Source: PALSA-607 sp036510735 (lineage in GTDB: Bacteria; Actinomycetota; Actinomycetes; Acidothermales; Acidothermaceae). From it: a stretch of 44,460 nt of DNA. The notes below the pieces were generated by a model, which did no database searches, was not told the origin of the DNA, and worked only from the letters and a program-made list of their open reading frames with translations. The stretch covers positions 1 to 44,460 of the forward strand of contig DATCDK010000084.1 of NCBI GenBank assembly GCA_036510735.1, given 5' to 3'. Below are positions 32,045-40,651 of this stretch, piece by piece; position 1 is the first letter of the stretch, and the number at the start of each line of letters is the position of its first letter. The position numbers and the translations under genes were made by a program.

Positions 32045-34072
32045 TTACGGGAACGACGCGACGTCGACCGGCAGGATGAGCCCGGGGTTGGTTGACGTAA
32101 CGGGGCCGCCGACACCATCGATGATGGAGGTGAGGCCTCCAGAGCCGCCGATCCAGACCCCGAATGTGTTGGTGAATCGCACTCCTGGTGTCTTCGGAGC
32201 TTCGAATGCCTCGGCGTCATAGATGGTCGCGGGAGTTTGGGTAAAGACGACGTAGCTACCCATCCCAAGCCCGGTGAACGTCTTGACGTTTGGAGCTACG
32301 TCAAACGCCGGGTAACCGTTCTGCGTTCGTGTCGCCATCCAGGCCGACTGCGTCGGCGGGTCGTAGGGCAACTCGTTCTGGAAGAACGTGACGTTGCCGC
32401 CTTGGCCGGACCAGATGACTTCGTTCTTCTGGAAATGCTCAACCGCGAGTCCGTACGCCGTCACGTTGTCGGCACTGACAACGACGCCGGTTGCTGCGGT
32501 ATTCGTCGTCCAGCCCACGGTGCCGGGGTTGCCGTGGTCAGCGCGCCACGCCCACACGTCGTCGATGATCGAGTTCGGTGCAAGGTCGAGGAAGCTCACG
32601 TCGGCCTTTCCGAGCTGAGCTCCACCGATAGCGAACGAGACATCGGAAACGAGGTCGGGATCGCTGGCCGCACCGCGGCCACCGGAGCCGAGTGAGAGCA
32701 GCACCGGAGAGTCGGCCGCACCGGCGTCAATGATGAGACCAGAGATCTTCACGCCGTTGTTCGGTAGCGCGACCAGTGCGGCATTGCCTCGCTGCGGGAT
32801 AAGCGTGGCGAATCCGAGCCCGAGCACAACGGTGTCCGGACGGCTCACCACGATCGGGCCGGCCAGGTTGTAGATGCCCGGCTCAAGAATCAGGTTCTGA
32901 CCAAGCGCCAGCGCCAGGTCGATCTGAACGACGGGCGTCGTCGGGTTGGCAACGAAGAACCGGTTGAGCGGAAGCGAGGAACCGGCTTCAGTGCCGCTCG
33001 ACCACGACGTGCCTGACGAGTTGTGCCGCACCGAAGGCACAAAGGCCTGCCAGCGCCCCTTGGCGTCCTGGTAGAGGAAGGGCGACTCCTCGGTCACCGG
33101 GTTCGTGGCCTGCACGGTGTTCTGCGCGCACTGCCCGCTGAACTCCGGCGTGATCGTCGCGCCGGTCACGCCGGCGTAGACCATGTTCCACAAGCCGCCG
33201 TTGTCCGCACCGCAGCCGTTTGCGCCCTCGATCGTGCTATTCCGGGTGATGTACTGCTGCTGGCCATAGAAATCGAGGTCACCGTTGATCACGCTGTCGG
33301 CGATGAAACCGCCGCTGGCGTCGTCCCGTGAAGGATTGCTGCTCGAACCTTGAGCGCAGTAGTCCTGGAAAACCACGCTGCCGTTGATGATCGCTCGCCT
33401 GATCGGTGCAGCTTGCGACACCGACCACGCCTCTTCACTGTTGGTGCAGTACGGGCCGTAAGGGTCGACAACAGGAGGCGCGTAGTTCGGTGGGCCAGGG
33501 GTGTCGTCGTTGGTGACAGTGTTGAGTGTCAGGTTCGAAAGCGACCGCCAGAAGTTCGTGGTCGAGTTGCACCAGAACTGCGTGACCGGCGGGTTGCCGT
33601 TCGGCCGGTTTCCGCAGTCGTTAGCGAACGATTCGATGAGGCCGTTGATCGTCGTCCCACTCGGCAGATAACCCAGGCCCGCGACCTCGGTGTAATACCC
33701 GACCTGGAAGATCAGCGGATCGCTCGTGCTGCCGTAGGTGCCTGGCTCGAAGAAGATCGCATACCGGCCGGTGTCGAACTGCGAGGTGATCGGCACCTGC
33801 ACCGTCGAGATCGCATCAAGGTCGGCCTGAATGGCCGTCTGCGCCATCGTGTCGTTGAAGACACACACGTTGGGCCCAAAGGTTGCACTGCTTGCGTCCG
33901 GACAAAGCGACGGGACCGCGGTCGGCGTCGGAGTCGGAATCGCTAGCGCCGCGCTGACAGGCGCAACGCCAAGTCCCGCACCCACGACCAGAACGGCTGC
34001 AAGAAGCGGAAGGCGCGGCACGCGGCCGCGCGCCCTGTTAGCCGTTGACGGGTTCGTCGTCGTGGAGGGCAT
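32045..34072 (-). CDS. secreted GH55-like beta-1,3-glucanase (often mis-annotated adenylyl cyclase)
   Basis: 675 residues from the ATG at 34072. Signal peptide: basic RARGRVPRLP, hydrophobic LLAAVLVVGAGLGVA, cleavage near SAALA. The mature part has two parallel beta-helix blocks: FDTGRYAIFFEPGTYG, VGYYTEVAGLGYLPSGTTING and NFWRSLSNLTLN in the first; NLILEPGIYNL, RPDTVVLGLGFATLIPQ and WAWRADHG in the second. These resemble the Streptomyces exo-beta-1,3-glucanase SacteLam55A. WSGQGGNVTFFQNELPYDPP contains the Glu that I believe aligns with its catalytic acid. It should attack laminarin or fungal beta-glucan outside the cell. A paired LacI operator precedes it, and the LacI gene is directly upstream on the same strand. 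Confidence 0.85.
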   Translation of the reverse strand: MPSTTTNPSTANRARGRVPRLPLLAAVLVVGAGLGVAPVSAALAIPTPTPTAVPSLCPDASSATFGPNVCVFNDTMAQTAIQADLDAISTVQVPITSQFDTGRYAIFFEPGTYGSTSDPLIFQVGYYTEVAGLGYLPSGTTINGLIESFANDCGNRPNGNPPVTQFWCNSTTNFWRSLSNLTLNTVTNDDTPGPPNYAPPVVDPYGPYCTNSEEAWSVSQAAPIRRAIINGSVVFQDYCAQGSSSNPSRDDASGGFIADSVINGDLDFYGQQQYITRNSTIEGANGCGADNGGLWNMVYAGVTGATITPEFSGQCAQNTVQATNPVTEESPFLYQDAKGRWQAFVPSVRHNSSGTSWSSGTEAGSSLPLNRFFVANPTTPVVQIDLALALGQNLILEPGIYNLAGPIVVSRPDTVVLGLGFATLIPQRGNAALVALPNNGVKISGLIIDAGAADSPVLLSLGSGGRGAASDPDLVSDVSFAIGGAQLGKADVSFLDLAPNSIIDDVWAWRADHGNPGTVGWTTNTAATGVVVSADNVTAYGLAVEHFQKNEVIWSGQGGNVTFFQNELPYDPPTQSAWMATRTQNGYPAFDVAPNVKTFTGLGMGSYVVFTQTPATIYDAEAFEAPKTPGVRFTNTFGVWIGGSGGLTSIIDGVGGPVTSTNPGLILPVDVASFP

Positions 34073-34105
34073 GAGTGCGCCTGCCTTTCGCCGAGTCGCG
34101 ACCGC

Positions 34106-34152
34106 CGGAAACGCTTCCGGCGCTCGGAGACTATGCGCCGGAAGCGTTTCCG
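34106..34152. promoter_or_regulatory. paired LacI-type operator upstream of the GH55-like gene
   Basis: CGGAAACGCTTCCGGCGC (34106-34123) and its exact reverse complement (34135-34152) flank an 11-base spacer, an 18-base perfect inverted repeat. Each arm itself contains GGAAACGCTTCC, a near-palindrome with the central CG typical of LacI-family operators. It ends 34 bases before the glucanase ATG, where repression would be effective. Confidence 0.75.
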
Positions 34153-34238
34153 TCCAGACCTCCGCCGGGTGTAATTCGACGAATTCAGGCGACCGGTTGG
34201 GCGATGACGCGCAGCTAGTGCCAGGCCGAGCCGGGGCC

Positions 34239-35384
34239 CTAGCGACCGACGGGACGCCGTATCGGGCGGCCGGCTGGCACCGGGCCTGATGAGTCGCGAA
34301 CCGTGAGCGTGCCGGGCAAGAGCCGCGGTGGAAACTGGAACGGAGCCTGCCCGGTGGAGGGATCGCTGGCAGGGATTTCGTAGTCCATGAACTGGGACAA
34401 CATCGCAACCGCCGCCCGGCCCATACCGAGATAATCCTGTCTCACTGTCGTGAGCGACGGCCGCACAAGTGCGGCAATCTCGACGTCGTCGTACCCGACG
34501 ATCGAGATGTCGCCGGGGACGTCGAGGCCCGCGTCGATAGCCACGTGCATCGCGCCTACGGCCATCTCATCACCCGCGACGAAGACGGCTGTCGGCGCGA
34601 CATCGAGGCTGAGCAATCGGCGCATGCACTCAAGGCCAGACGGCAAGAAGAAATCGCCCTCTTGGATGTATTCGGCCGGCACGTCGAGACCAAGGGCCGC
34701 CATCGTTTCTTGAAAGCCATCAACTCGTTCGGCACCTGGCAACATCCACAGTGGGCCGCTGATCATCGCAATGCGGCGATGTCCTAACTCATACAGGTGG
34801 TTGACGGCCGCGGCTGCGCCACCGTGGTTGTCCGAACTCACGTAACTGCTGCGCGGGCCGAACACTGGCAGGTCGAGGCCAACGCATGGCCGACCGGAAG
34901 CGACCAAAGCGTCGACGGCGACGTGCTCATTGATCGCCATCAACGCGACGCCGTCGAGGCTGTGCTGCACAACGGCTCTGATGAACTTGTCGGGAGTGTG
35001 ATCGTCAATCTGGGGCGACAGCAGCATCAGGTGGTAGCCCGTTTCGGCGAGCGCCATTTTGAGCCCAACGAGAAGGTCCTGCAGGAACGGCTGCCGACCG
35101 TGGGTCTCGACGTAACTGCTGTCCCAGATCAGTCCGATGGTGTCGGACCGGCGCCGAGCAAGTGTGCGAGCCTGCTGATTGGGCTGATAGCCAAGCCTTC
35201 GCGCAGTCTCGGTGACATGGGCCCGGGTGGCTTCGCTGACCTCCGGCCGACCGTTGAGCGCACGAGACACTGTCGCTGCCGAGACGCCGCTCGATCGGGC
35301 GACTGCGCGGAGGTCGACCACTGGTTCCAGACCTCGTGCCGGATCGCGGCTGCTGCGGTCCGGTCTGTCCTGGCCTGGTGCCAT
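34239..35384 (-). CDS. LacI-family transcriptional repressor
   Basis: 381 residues from the ATG at 35384; a GTG at 35405 is also in frame. The helix-turn-helix is VDLRAVARSSGVSAATVSRALNG, with the hinge helix TARRLGYQPNQQARTLARR. The rest is the periplasmic-binding-protein-like effector domain: TIGLIWDSSYVETHGRQPF, SSYVSSDNHGGAAAAVNHL, MISGPLWMLPGAERVDGF and DISIVGYDDVEIAALVRPSLTTVRQ. The glucanase gene and the strong LacI operator lie immediately downstream, so it probably controls that gene, released by a beta-glucan-derived sugar. It follows the gamma-glutamyltransferase by 33 bases, so some readthrough is possible. Confidence 0.92.
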   Translation of the reverse strand: MAPGQDRPDRSSRDPARGLEPVVDLRAVARSSGVSAATVSRALNGRPEVSEATRAHVTETARRLGYQPNQQARTLARRRSDTIGLIWDSSYVETHGRQPFLQDLLVGLKMALAETGYHLMLLSPQIDDHTPDKFIRAVVQHSLDGVALMAINEHVAVDALVASGRPCVGLDLPVFGPRSSYVSSDNHGGAAAAVNHLYELGHRRIAMISGPLWMLPGAERVDGFQETMAALGLDVPAEYIQEGDFFLPSGLECMRRLLSLDVAPTAVFVAGDEMAVGAMHVAIDAGLDVPGDISIVGYDDVEIAALVRPSLTTVRQDYLGMGRAAVAMLSQFMDYEIPASDPSTGQAPFQFPPRLLPGTLTVRDSSGPVPAGRPIRRPVGR

Positions 35385-35417
35385 GGCCGGTAGCGTAACC
35401 CGCACGGCAGCCGGGAA

Positions 35418-37190
35418 TCAGCGACCACACGCGTATCCCTGCTCGCCCCTGGCATTTGCGGCCGCCTTCAGCCACCCACCATCGCGCGCTACCGCGCTGA
35501 CTCGACCGAGCGACCAGCCGCCGACCGTGGCGATGTCATGGCCGCGCCGGCCGAGCTCCGCAATGGTGGCTGCGCCGTAACGATCCTCGATCACGACGCG
35601 TCCCGGCTCTGCAATTCGCGGGTAGAAGGAGCTGCGTGTGTGAAGCGAGTGGAAGTCCGGCGAATCGATCGACCGCTGCAGATTGGCCTGTCGCCCATGG
35701 ACGACGTTGAGGAAGAAGTGGAGGGACCACTGGTCCTGCATGTCACCACCCGGGGTTCCAAAACCGAGATACGGCTTGCCATTGCGCAATGCGATCGACG
35801 GAGAGAGCGTGGTCCGCGGCCGCGCTCCGGGCCGCAAGCTGTCCGGCAGCCCGTCCTCAAGCCAGAACATCTGGCCGCGATTGTTCAGGCAGAACCCCAG
35901 GCTCGGAATGGTGGGTGAGCTCTGTAGCCAGCCGCCGCTGGGCGTTGCGGAAATCATCAGACCTCCGCGGTCGACGACGTCGAGATGGCAGGTGTCGCCG
36001 TCGGTGGCGGTTGTCGGCTCGCCGACGCCGGCCGATGAACCTCCTGGGGCCGCGGATGTGACTTCCACTTTTTGCGTCGCGGGAGATCGACCACCAGGAG
36101 ATCCCGGTCGCTGCTCGTAACTTGCCTGCGCGCCAATGAGTTTCGCGCGGTCGCGGTTGTACGTGGGTGCGAGGAGTTCGATCATCGGTACGTCAGTGAA
36201 TCGCGGGTCTCCGTACCATGCCTCGCGGTCGGCGAACGCGAGCTTGCTTGCCTCGACGATCGTGTGCACCCAATCCGCGGACAGATGTTCGGTGCTCGCG
36301 AGATCGGTGTGAGCCAACAGCGCGAGCTGCTGCAGAAAGACGGGACCCTGACACCAAGGGCCGGGCTTACACACCGTGTACTCGCCGTAGTCGAACGTCA
36401 CCGCGCTTTCGACCGACGGCTCCCAGACTGCCATGTCATCGGCGGTGAGCAGCCCGCGGTGAGTGCGGCCTGAGGTATCGAAAATGTCGCTCGCGGCACA
36501 GAAACGTTCGATCTCCTCGGCGACGAACCCGCGGTACCACACGTCTCGCGCCGCTTCGAACTGAGCTGCGCGGTCCGACGTCCGCGCTTCGGCTTCTTCG
36601 ACGATCCGCCGATAGGTCGCCGCAATCGCTGGACGGCGCAAGCGCTCGCCTGCCTGCGGAACTTGGTTACCTACCATCCACGTCGCGGTGGAGGTAGGCC
36701 AATGATTGCGAAAGAGGTCGGCTACCGAGTTGATCGTGCTTGCGACATTGGCTAGCAGCGGATGGCCATTCTCGGCGAGGGAGACAGCAGGCTCCAGGAT
36801 GTCGCGCAGGCTCCAGCTGCCATAACGTTCGACTAGCAGCATCCACGCTCCGAATGCGCCCGGCACGACCGCCGGCAGCAAACCTGTCCCCGGCACCAGG
36901 TCGAGACCTAGCTCAGCAAAGTGTGCGGTCGTCGCGGCTTGTGGTGCGACACCCTGACCGCAAATTACGTCGACCTCCCCCGCGCCGTCGACCGACACCA
37001 TGATCGGTACTTCTCCCCCGGGCCCGTTCAGATGCGGTTCGACGATCTGAAGGACGAACGCCGCAGCTGCAGCCGCATCAGCGGCGTTGCCGCCGCGCTC
37101 CAGAACTGACATGCCGGTGGCTGATGCCAGCCAGTGCGTACTCGCAACCATGCCGAAGTCGCCGACAAGTTCGGGCCGCGTCGTCATCAT
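35418..37190 (-). CDS. ggt: gamma-glutamyltransferase family protein
   Basis: 590 residues from the ATG at 37190, whose ATGA overlaps the asparaginase stop; GGAG lies seven bases upstream. No signal peptide, unlike secreted GGTs. GNAADAAAAAAFVLQIVEPHLNGPGG is the large-subunit signature. The autoprocessing nucleophile is the Thr of DGDTCHLDVVD; the second Thr of the usual TTH is Cys. LSPSIALRNGKPYLGFGTPGGD closes the small subunit. This divergent form may be a cephalosporin-acylase- or GGT-like amidase, so glutathione need not be the substrate. Last gene of the PaaI-PaaK-asparaginase run. Confidence 0.86.
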   Translation of the reverse strand: MMTTRPELVGDFGMVASTHWLASATGMSVLERGGNAADAAAAAAFVLQIVEPHLNGPGGEVPIMVSVDGAGEVDVICGQGVAPQAATTAHFAELGLDLVPGTGLLPAVVPGAFGAWMLLVERYGSWSLRDILEPAVSLAENGHPLLANVASTINSVADLFRNHWPTSTATWMVGNQVPQAGERLRRPAIAATYRRIVEEAEARTSDRAAQFEAARDVWYRGFVAEEIERFCAASDIFDTSGRTHRGLLTADDMAVWEPSVESAVTFDYGEYTVCKPGPWCQGPVFLQQLALLAHTDLASTEHLSADWVHTIVEASKLAFADREAWYGDPRFTDVPMIELLAPTYNRDRAKLIGAQASYEQRPGSPGGRSPATQKVEVTSAAPGGSSAGVGEPTTATDGDTCHLDVVDRGGLMISATPSGGWLQSSPTIPSLGFCLNNRGQMFWLEDGLPDSLRPGARPRTTLSPSIALRNGKPYLGFGTPGGDMQDQWSLHFFLNVVHGRQANLQRSIDSPDFHSLHTRSSFYPRIAEPGRVVIEDRYGAATIAELGRRGHDIATVGGWSLGRVSAVARDGGWLKAAANARGEQGYACGR

Positions 37191-38203
37191 GGGAAACTCC
37201 GATCGGTGCCGGTGGCCGGTTCCGCCGCTTCCTGAAAGCAACGCGCAACTTGATCGCGCGGGACGCCCGCAACGAGCAACAGCCGAAGCAAGATGCGCGC
37301 TTTCGTGGCACTGAGTGCAACCGCCGATATCAATCCTCGCGCGAGCAGATCAGTTTCGGAGCCGGCGTATCCGTAGCTGTGACGCAGCAGTTCACCGCCC
37401 GCCGTGCGCGAAGCGAGAACCGTCGGGAGCTGTCCTGCGACCCGTTCGATGGCCGGAACCATCCAACTCGGAACATGCCCGCCGCCGATTGCTGCAAGGA
37501 CGAGCCCGTCATACCCCAGCTCGGCCACCGCACCGACGAGCGCATCGTCGTCGTCGAAACCGACTGTCACTAGCGCGACCCGGGCATCGTCGGCGTCCCG
37601 TGGCACGTCGATCGTGATGCGCCCCGCAGGCTTCCTGAGCATGCGCACCCGACCCTCGGTGAGATAGCCAACCGGTCCGACAAGTGGCGACGCAAAGGCG
37701 GCAATCGAGCTGGTATGCATCTTGCGCACGTCAGTAGCACTGTGAATCTCGTCGTTCAGGACGACGAGCACACCTGCGCCGCGAGCGTCGGAGCAAGCGG
37801 CGACGCGGACGGCAGCCATGAGGTTCGCCGGCCCATCTGGGCTGAGCGCATCCGAACTGCGCATCGCTGCGGTGAACACCACAGGCTCGTCAAACGACGT
37901 CAGTAGCTCGAAGGCATAAGCGGTTTCCTCGAGTGTGTCCGTTCCCTGCGTCACGACAACGCCTTGCGTGCCGGACGAGATCGCTCGAGCAACCTGGTCG
38001 CGGAGTTCGAACAAGTGGTGAAGGCGCAGGTCGCCCGAGGGCACCATGGCCACGGTGAATACGTCGACGTCGGCGACCGCCGTCACTCCGGGCACGGTGT
38101 TGAGCAACTCGGCTCCGCTGAGACCCACGACCGCGGCGCCGCCGGGATCAGCAGAGCTCGCAATCGTTCCCCCGAGTGCGAAGACGGCGACCTTGGCAGG
38201 CAC
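37187..38203 (-). CDS. ansA: L-asparaginase, type I/II family
   Basis: 338 residues from a GTG at 38203. Catalytic Thr 1 is in ALGGTIAS (residue ~13), and the second Thr with its Asp is in VVTQGTDTLEETAY (~88). VVFTAAMRSSDALSPDGPANL and VLVVLNDEIHSATDVRKMHT are further family blocks. No signal peptide, so cytoplasmic. It begins 2 bases after the paaK stop and overlaps ggt by 4, so it is translated with them. It could deamidate asparagine or cleave another amide; the context of an aryl-acid CoA ligase and a GGT-like enzyme suggests conjugate hydrolysis, an inference only. Confidence 0.9.
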   Translation of the reverse strand: MPAKVAVFALGGTIASSADPGGAAVVGLSGAELLNTVPGVTAVADVDVFTVAMVPSGDLRLHHLFELRDQVARAISSGTQGVVVTQGTDTLEETAYAFELLTSFDEPVVFTAAMRSSDALSPDGPANLMAAVRVAACSDARGAGVLVVLNDEIHSATDVRKMHTSSIAAFASPLVGPVGYLTEGRVRMLRKPAGRITIDVPRDADDARVALVTVGFDDDDALVGAVAELGYDGLVLAAIGGGHVPSWMVPAIERVAGQLPTVLASRTAGGELLRHSYGYAGSETDLLARGLISAVALSATKARILLRLLLVAGVPRDQVARCFQEAAEPATGTDRSFP

Positions 38204-38205
38204 GG

Positions 38206-39519
38206 TCAGCGGGCCGGACGGTTGTCGATGATGCGCTTCATCTTTCCGACCGATCGTTCGACCGTGTTTGGGCTGACCACATGAACGCCGATCGTGACGC
38301 CGATCGAGTTCTTGACCGATCTCTCGAGCAGTAACCCCGCTTCAACTGCGGCGTCCGGCGCGACGGCGTCGCGATGTTCTACAACGACGGTCAGTGAATC
38401 CACATTGCCTAATCGGTCGAGAACGCACTGGAAGTGTGGCGACAGCTGCGGAGTGGCCAAAATCAGCTCCTCGATCTGGGTGGGGAAAAGGTTGACTCCC
38501 CTGAGGATCATCATGTCGTCGGTGCGGCCGGCAATCTTCTGAATCCGCCGCATGGTCCGAGCCGAACCCGGCAACAGCCGGGTCAGGTCCCCGGTGCGGT
38601 AGCGGATCGTGGGCATCGCCTGCTTCGTCAACGACGTAAAAACGAGCTCACCCTCAGTTCCTTCGAGCAGCACCTCACCCGTGACCGGATCGACGATCTC
38701 CGGATAGAAATGGTCTTCCCAGACGGTCAGGCCGTCTTTCGTCTCAACACACTCGTTCGCGACCCCAGGGCCGATCACCTCGGAGAGCCCGTAGATATCG
38801 ACGGCGTGCATGTCAAGACGGCTCTCCAGCTCAACGCGCAGGTCGTTGCTCCAGGGCTCGGCGCCAAAGATCCCCACTTTGAGCGAGCATGATGTCGGGT
38901 CGATGCCCTGGCGTTCCATCTCCTCAACGATCGAGAGCATGTACGAAGGCGTGACCATAATGATGTCCGGCTTGAAGTCGTTGATGAGCTGCACCTGGCG
39001 CTCGGTCATCCCGCCGGAGACCGGGACCACAGTGCAACCGACCTTCTCCGCCCCGTAATGCGCGCCGAGACCGCCAGTGAAAAGGCCGTAACCGTAGGCA
39101 TTGTGCAGGATATGACCAGGCCGACCACCTGACGCGCGGATGCTCCGTGCCATCACGGTGGCCCACATGTCGAGATCGTCTTTGGTGTAACCAACGACCG
39201 TCGGTTTGCCCGTGGTGCCAGAAGATGCGTGGATTCGCGCGACCTGCTCGCGTGGCACTGCGAACATGCCGAACGGATAGTTGGCACGTAAGTCTGCCTT
39301 CGAGCTGAACGGCAGCTTGCTCAGATCGTCCAGGCCTCGAATGTCGTCAGGATGCACACCAGCTGCGTCGAAGCTCTTCCGGTAGTGCGGCACGTTCTCG
39401 TATGCATGCCGGACAGACCATCGCAAGCGCTCCTCTTGCAGGCCGCGCAGCTCGTCGACGGAGGCGGTTTCGATCGGCTCGAGGTCCCCCGGCCGAGGGC
39501 TGAGATCTTCCATCGTCAC
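38206..39519 (-). CDS. paaK: phenylacetate-CoA ligase family protein
   Basis: 437 residues from a GTG at 39519 (GTGA overlap with paaI) or an ATG two codons later. LRWSVRHAYENVPHYRKSFDAAGV is the PaaK N terminus. The AMP-binding P-loop is ASSGTTGKPTVVGYT, then IMVTPSYMLSIVEEM, IFGAEPWSN and YGLSEVIGPGVA. The C-terminal lid is GRTDDMMILRGVNLFPTQIEE. It should activate phenylacetate or another aryl acid to its CoA thioester. The paaABCDE epoxidase genes are not in the window, so the acid it uses here is uncertain. Confidence 0.9.
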   Translation of the reverse strand: MTMEDLSPRPGDLEPIETASVDELRGLQEERLRWSVRHAYENVPHYRKSFDAAGVHPDDIRGLDDLSKLPFSSKADLRANYPFGMFAVPREQVARIHASSGTTGKPTVVGYTKDDLDMWATVMARSIRASGGRPGHILHNAYGYGLFTGGLGAHYGAEKVGCTVVPVSGGMTERQVQLINDFKPDIIMVTPSYMLSIVEEMERQGIDPTSCSLKVGIFGAEPWSNDLRVELESRLDMHAVDIYGLSEVIGPGVANECVETKDGLTVWEDHFYPEIVDPVTGEVLLEGTEGELVFTSLTKQAMPTIRYRTGDLTRLLPGSARTMRRIQKIAGRTDDMMILRGVNLFPTQIEELILATPQLSPHFQCVLDRLGNVDSLTVVVEHRDAVAPDAAVEAGLLLERSVKNSIGVTIGVHVVSPNTVERSVGKMKRIIDNRPAR

Positions 39520-39965
39520 TCGTCCGAAGGGTCTTGACCGACGGCGGGATTCGTTCGTCCTGTCGCTCGACTGCGGCCACGGAACTCAGCAATGACGACG
39601 CCATCCGCCGCGCGTCTCACCGTCACGTCATAGAGCCCGGAACGCCCTCGCAAGGCGGTCTCGGAGGCCTCAGCGATGAGCTCGTCATCCAGCCGCCCAG
39701 CCTCCAAGAAACTCACGTCGAAACCGGACGCGACGGTGACCCTCCCCCGCGAGTTGCACGCGATAGCGAAGGCGGTGTCCGCGAGCGAAGCTATTAACCC
39801 GCCGTGGCACAGTTCCCAGCCGTTGATCATGTCGGCACGCACGCGCATCGAGACCAGAGCGGTTCCGGGACCAACGGAGATGATCTCGATGCCAAGCATC
39901 CTGCTGGCAGCATCGCCGGCCCACATCGCTTCGGTGCTGAGTCGAGCTACCTCCGCCTCGCTCAT
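39516..39965 (-). CDS. paaI: PaaI-type hotdog thioesterase
   Basis: 149 residues from the ATG at 39965, with GGAGGGAG eight bases upstream; the ATG overlaps the ThuA stop. NGWELCHGGLIASLADTAFAIACNSRG is the PaaI active-site helix region (HGG, then Asp in LADTAF). It hydrolyses ring-hydroxylated phenylacetyl-CoAs in the phenylacetate pathway, releasing CoA trapped in dead ends. Adjacent PaaK supports this. Full length. Confidence 0.92.
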   Translation of the reverse strand: MSEAEVARLSTEAMWAGDAASRMLGIEIISVGPGTALVSMRVRADMINGWELCHGGLIASLADTAFAIACNSRGRVTVASGFDVSFLEAGRLDDELIAEASETALRGRSGLYDVTVRRAADGVVIAEFRGRSRATGRTNPAVGQDPSDE

Positions 39966-40630
39966 GGCCAACTCCCTCCGCGCACCAGACTGTTAATGCC
40001 ACCGCGCACGTGCTCGGCAAACACCGGGTCGTGATACGCCTCGATCGCGTGCCCGAGCGCCGTGTACCAGGAGTGCCCATCGCCGTACCGTCCGCACCAC
40101 GCGATCGGATGGTCACTGCCCATCTCGCCACCGGTGTAGGTCGCCTCGTCGACCGTGGCCAGCACCCGTACCCGGCCCCGCGGGTTCGCGCGGAAGTTGT
40201 ACCACTCGTCGTCCCATTGCCATGTCGGTTCTAGGTGACAGGTCGACGGATGGTCGCGATCTTCGACGCTGATCCTGGCGCGCTGCGGCTTGGGGTGGTT
40301 GTCCAACCGCGCGCCGATGATGGCCTCGAAGGCAGGCCAGTCATATTCGGACGCCGTGGCGCTGTGGATTCCGGCGAACGCTCCGCCGGCTTTGAGCCAG
40401 CCTTCGAACGCGTCGCGTTGCGGTTCGGTGAGGATCGCGCCGCAGGTCGCCAGCCAGATGACGAGGTCGTAACGCTTGAGGTTCGCTTGCTCGAATGCGG
40501 TGGGGTCTTCGTGCGCATCGACGCCGAAACCGTCTTCTGCGCCGATGGCCTGGACCATCGCAACCCCAGCCGGGATCGAGTCGTGGCGGTAGTCAGTGGT
40601 GCGAGTGAAGAGCAGCAGCCGCGGCCTCAT
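39962..40630 (-). CDS. ThuA-like domain protein
   Basis: 222 residues. PRLLLFTRTTDYRHDSIPAGVAMVQAIGAEDGFGVDAHED and LVIWLATCGAILTEPQRDAFEGWLKAGGAFAGIHSATASEY match the ThuA fold (glutamine-amidotransferase-like), with conserved GIHSAT and the C-terminal PIAWCGRYGDGHSWYTALGH. ThuA-domain proteins are linked to sugar (trehalose) use in rhizobia, but the activity of most members is unknown. It starts the PaaI-PaaK block with an ATGA overlap and follows the methyltransferase by 21 bases. Function here is unclear. Confidence 0.87.
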   Translation of the reverse strand: MRPRLLLFTRTTDYRHDSIPAGVAMVQAIGAEDGFGVDAHEDPTAFEQANLKRYDLVIWLATCGAILTEPQRDAFEGWLKAGGAFAGIHSATASEYDWPAFEAIIGARLDNHPKPQRARISVEDRDHPSTCHLEPTWQWDDEWYNFRANPRGRVRVLATVDEATYTGGEMGSDHPIAWCGRYGDGHSWYTALGHAIEAYHDPVFAEHVRGGINSLVRGGSWP

Positions 40631-40651
40631 GACCAGGGAGCGTATTCGCCC

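Noticed and set aside
32045..34072. Adenylyl cyclase function for the secreted beta-helix protein
   Set aside because: A common database label for this family; the beta-helix layout and the QNELPYDPP region fit GH55-like glucanases and no cyclase motif is seen.
36074..36473. Open frames on the plus strand opposite the gamma-glutamyltransferase
   Set aside because: Shadow frames of a high-GC gene with no motifs or ribosome sites.
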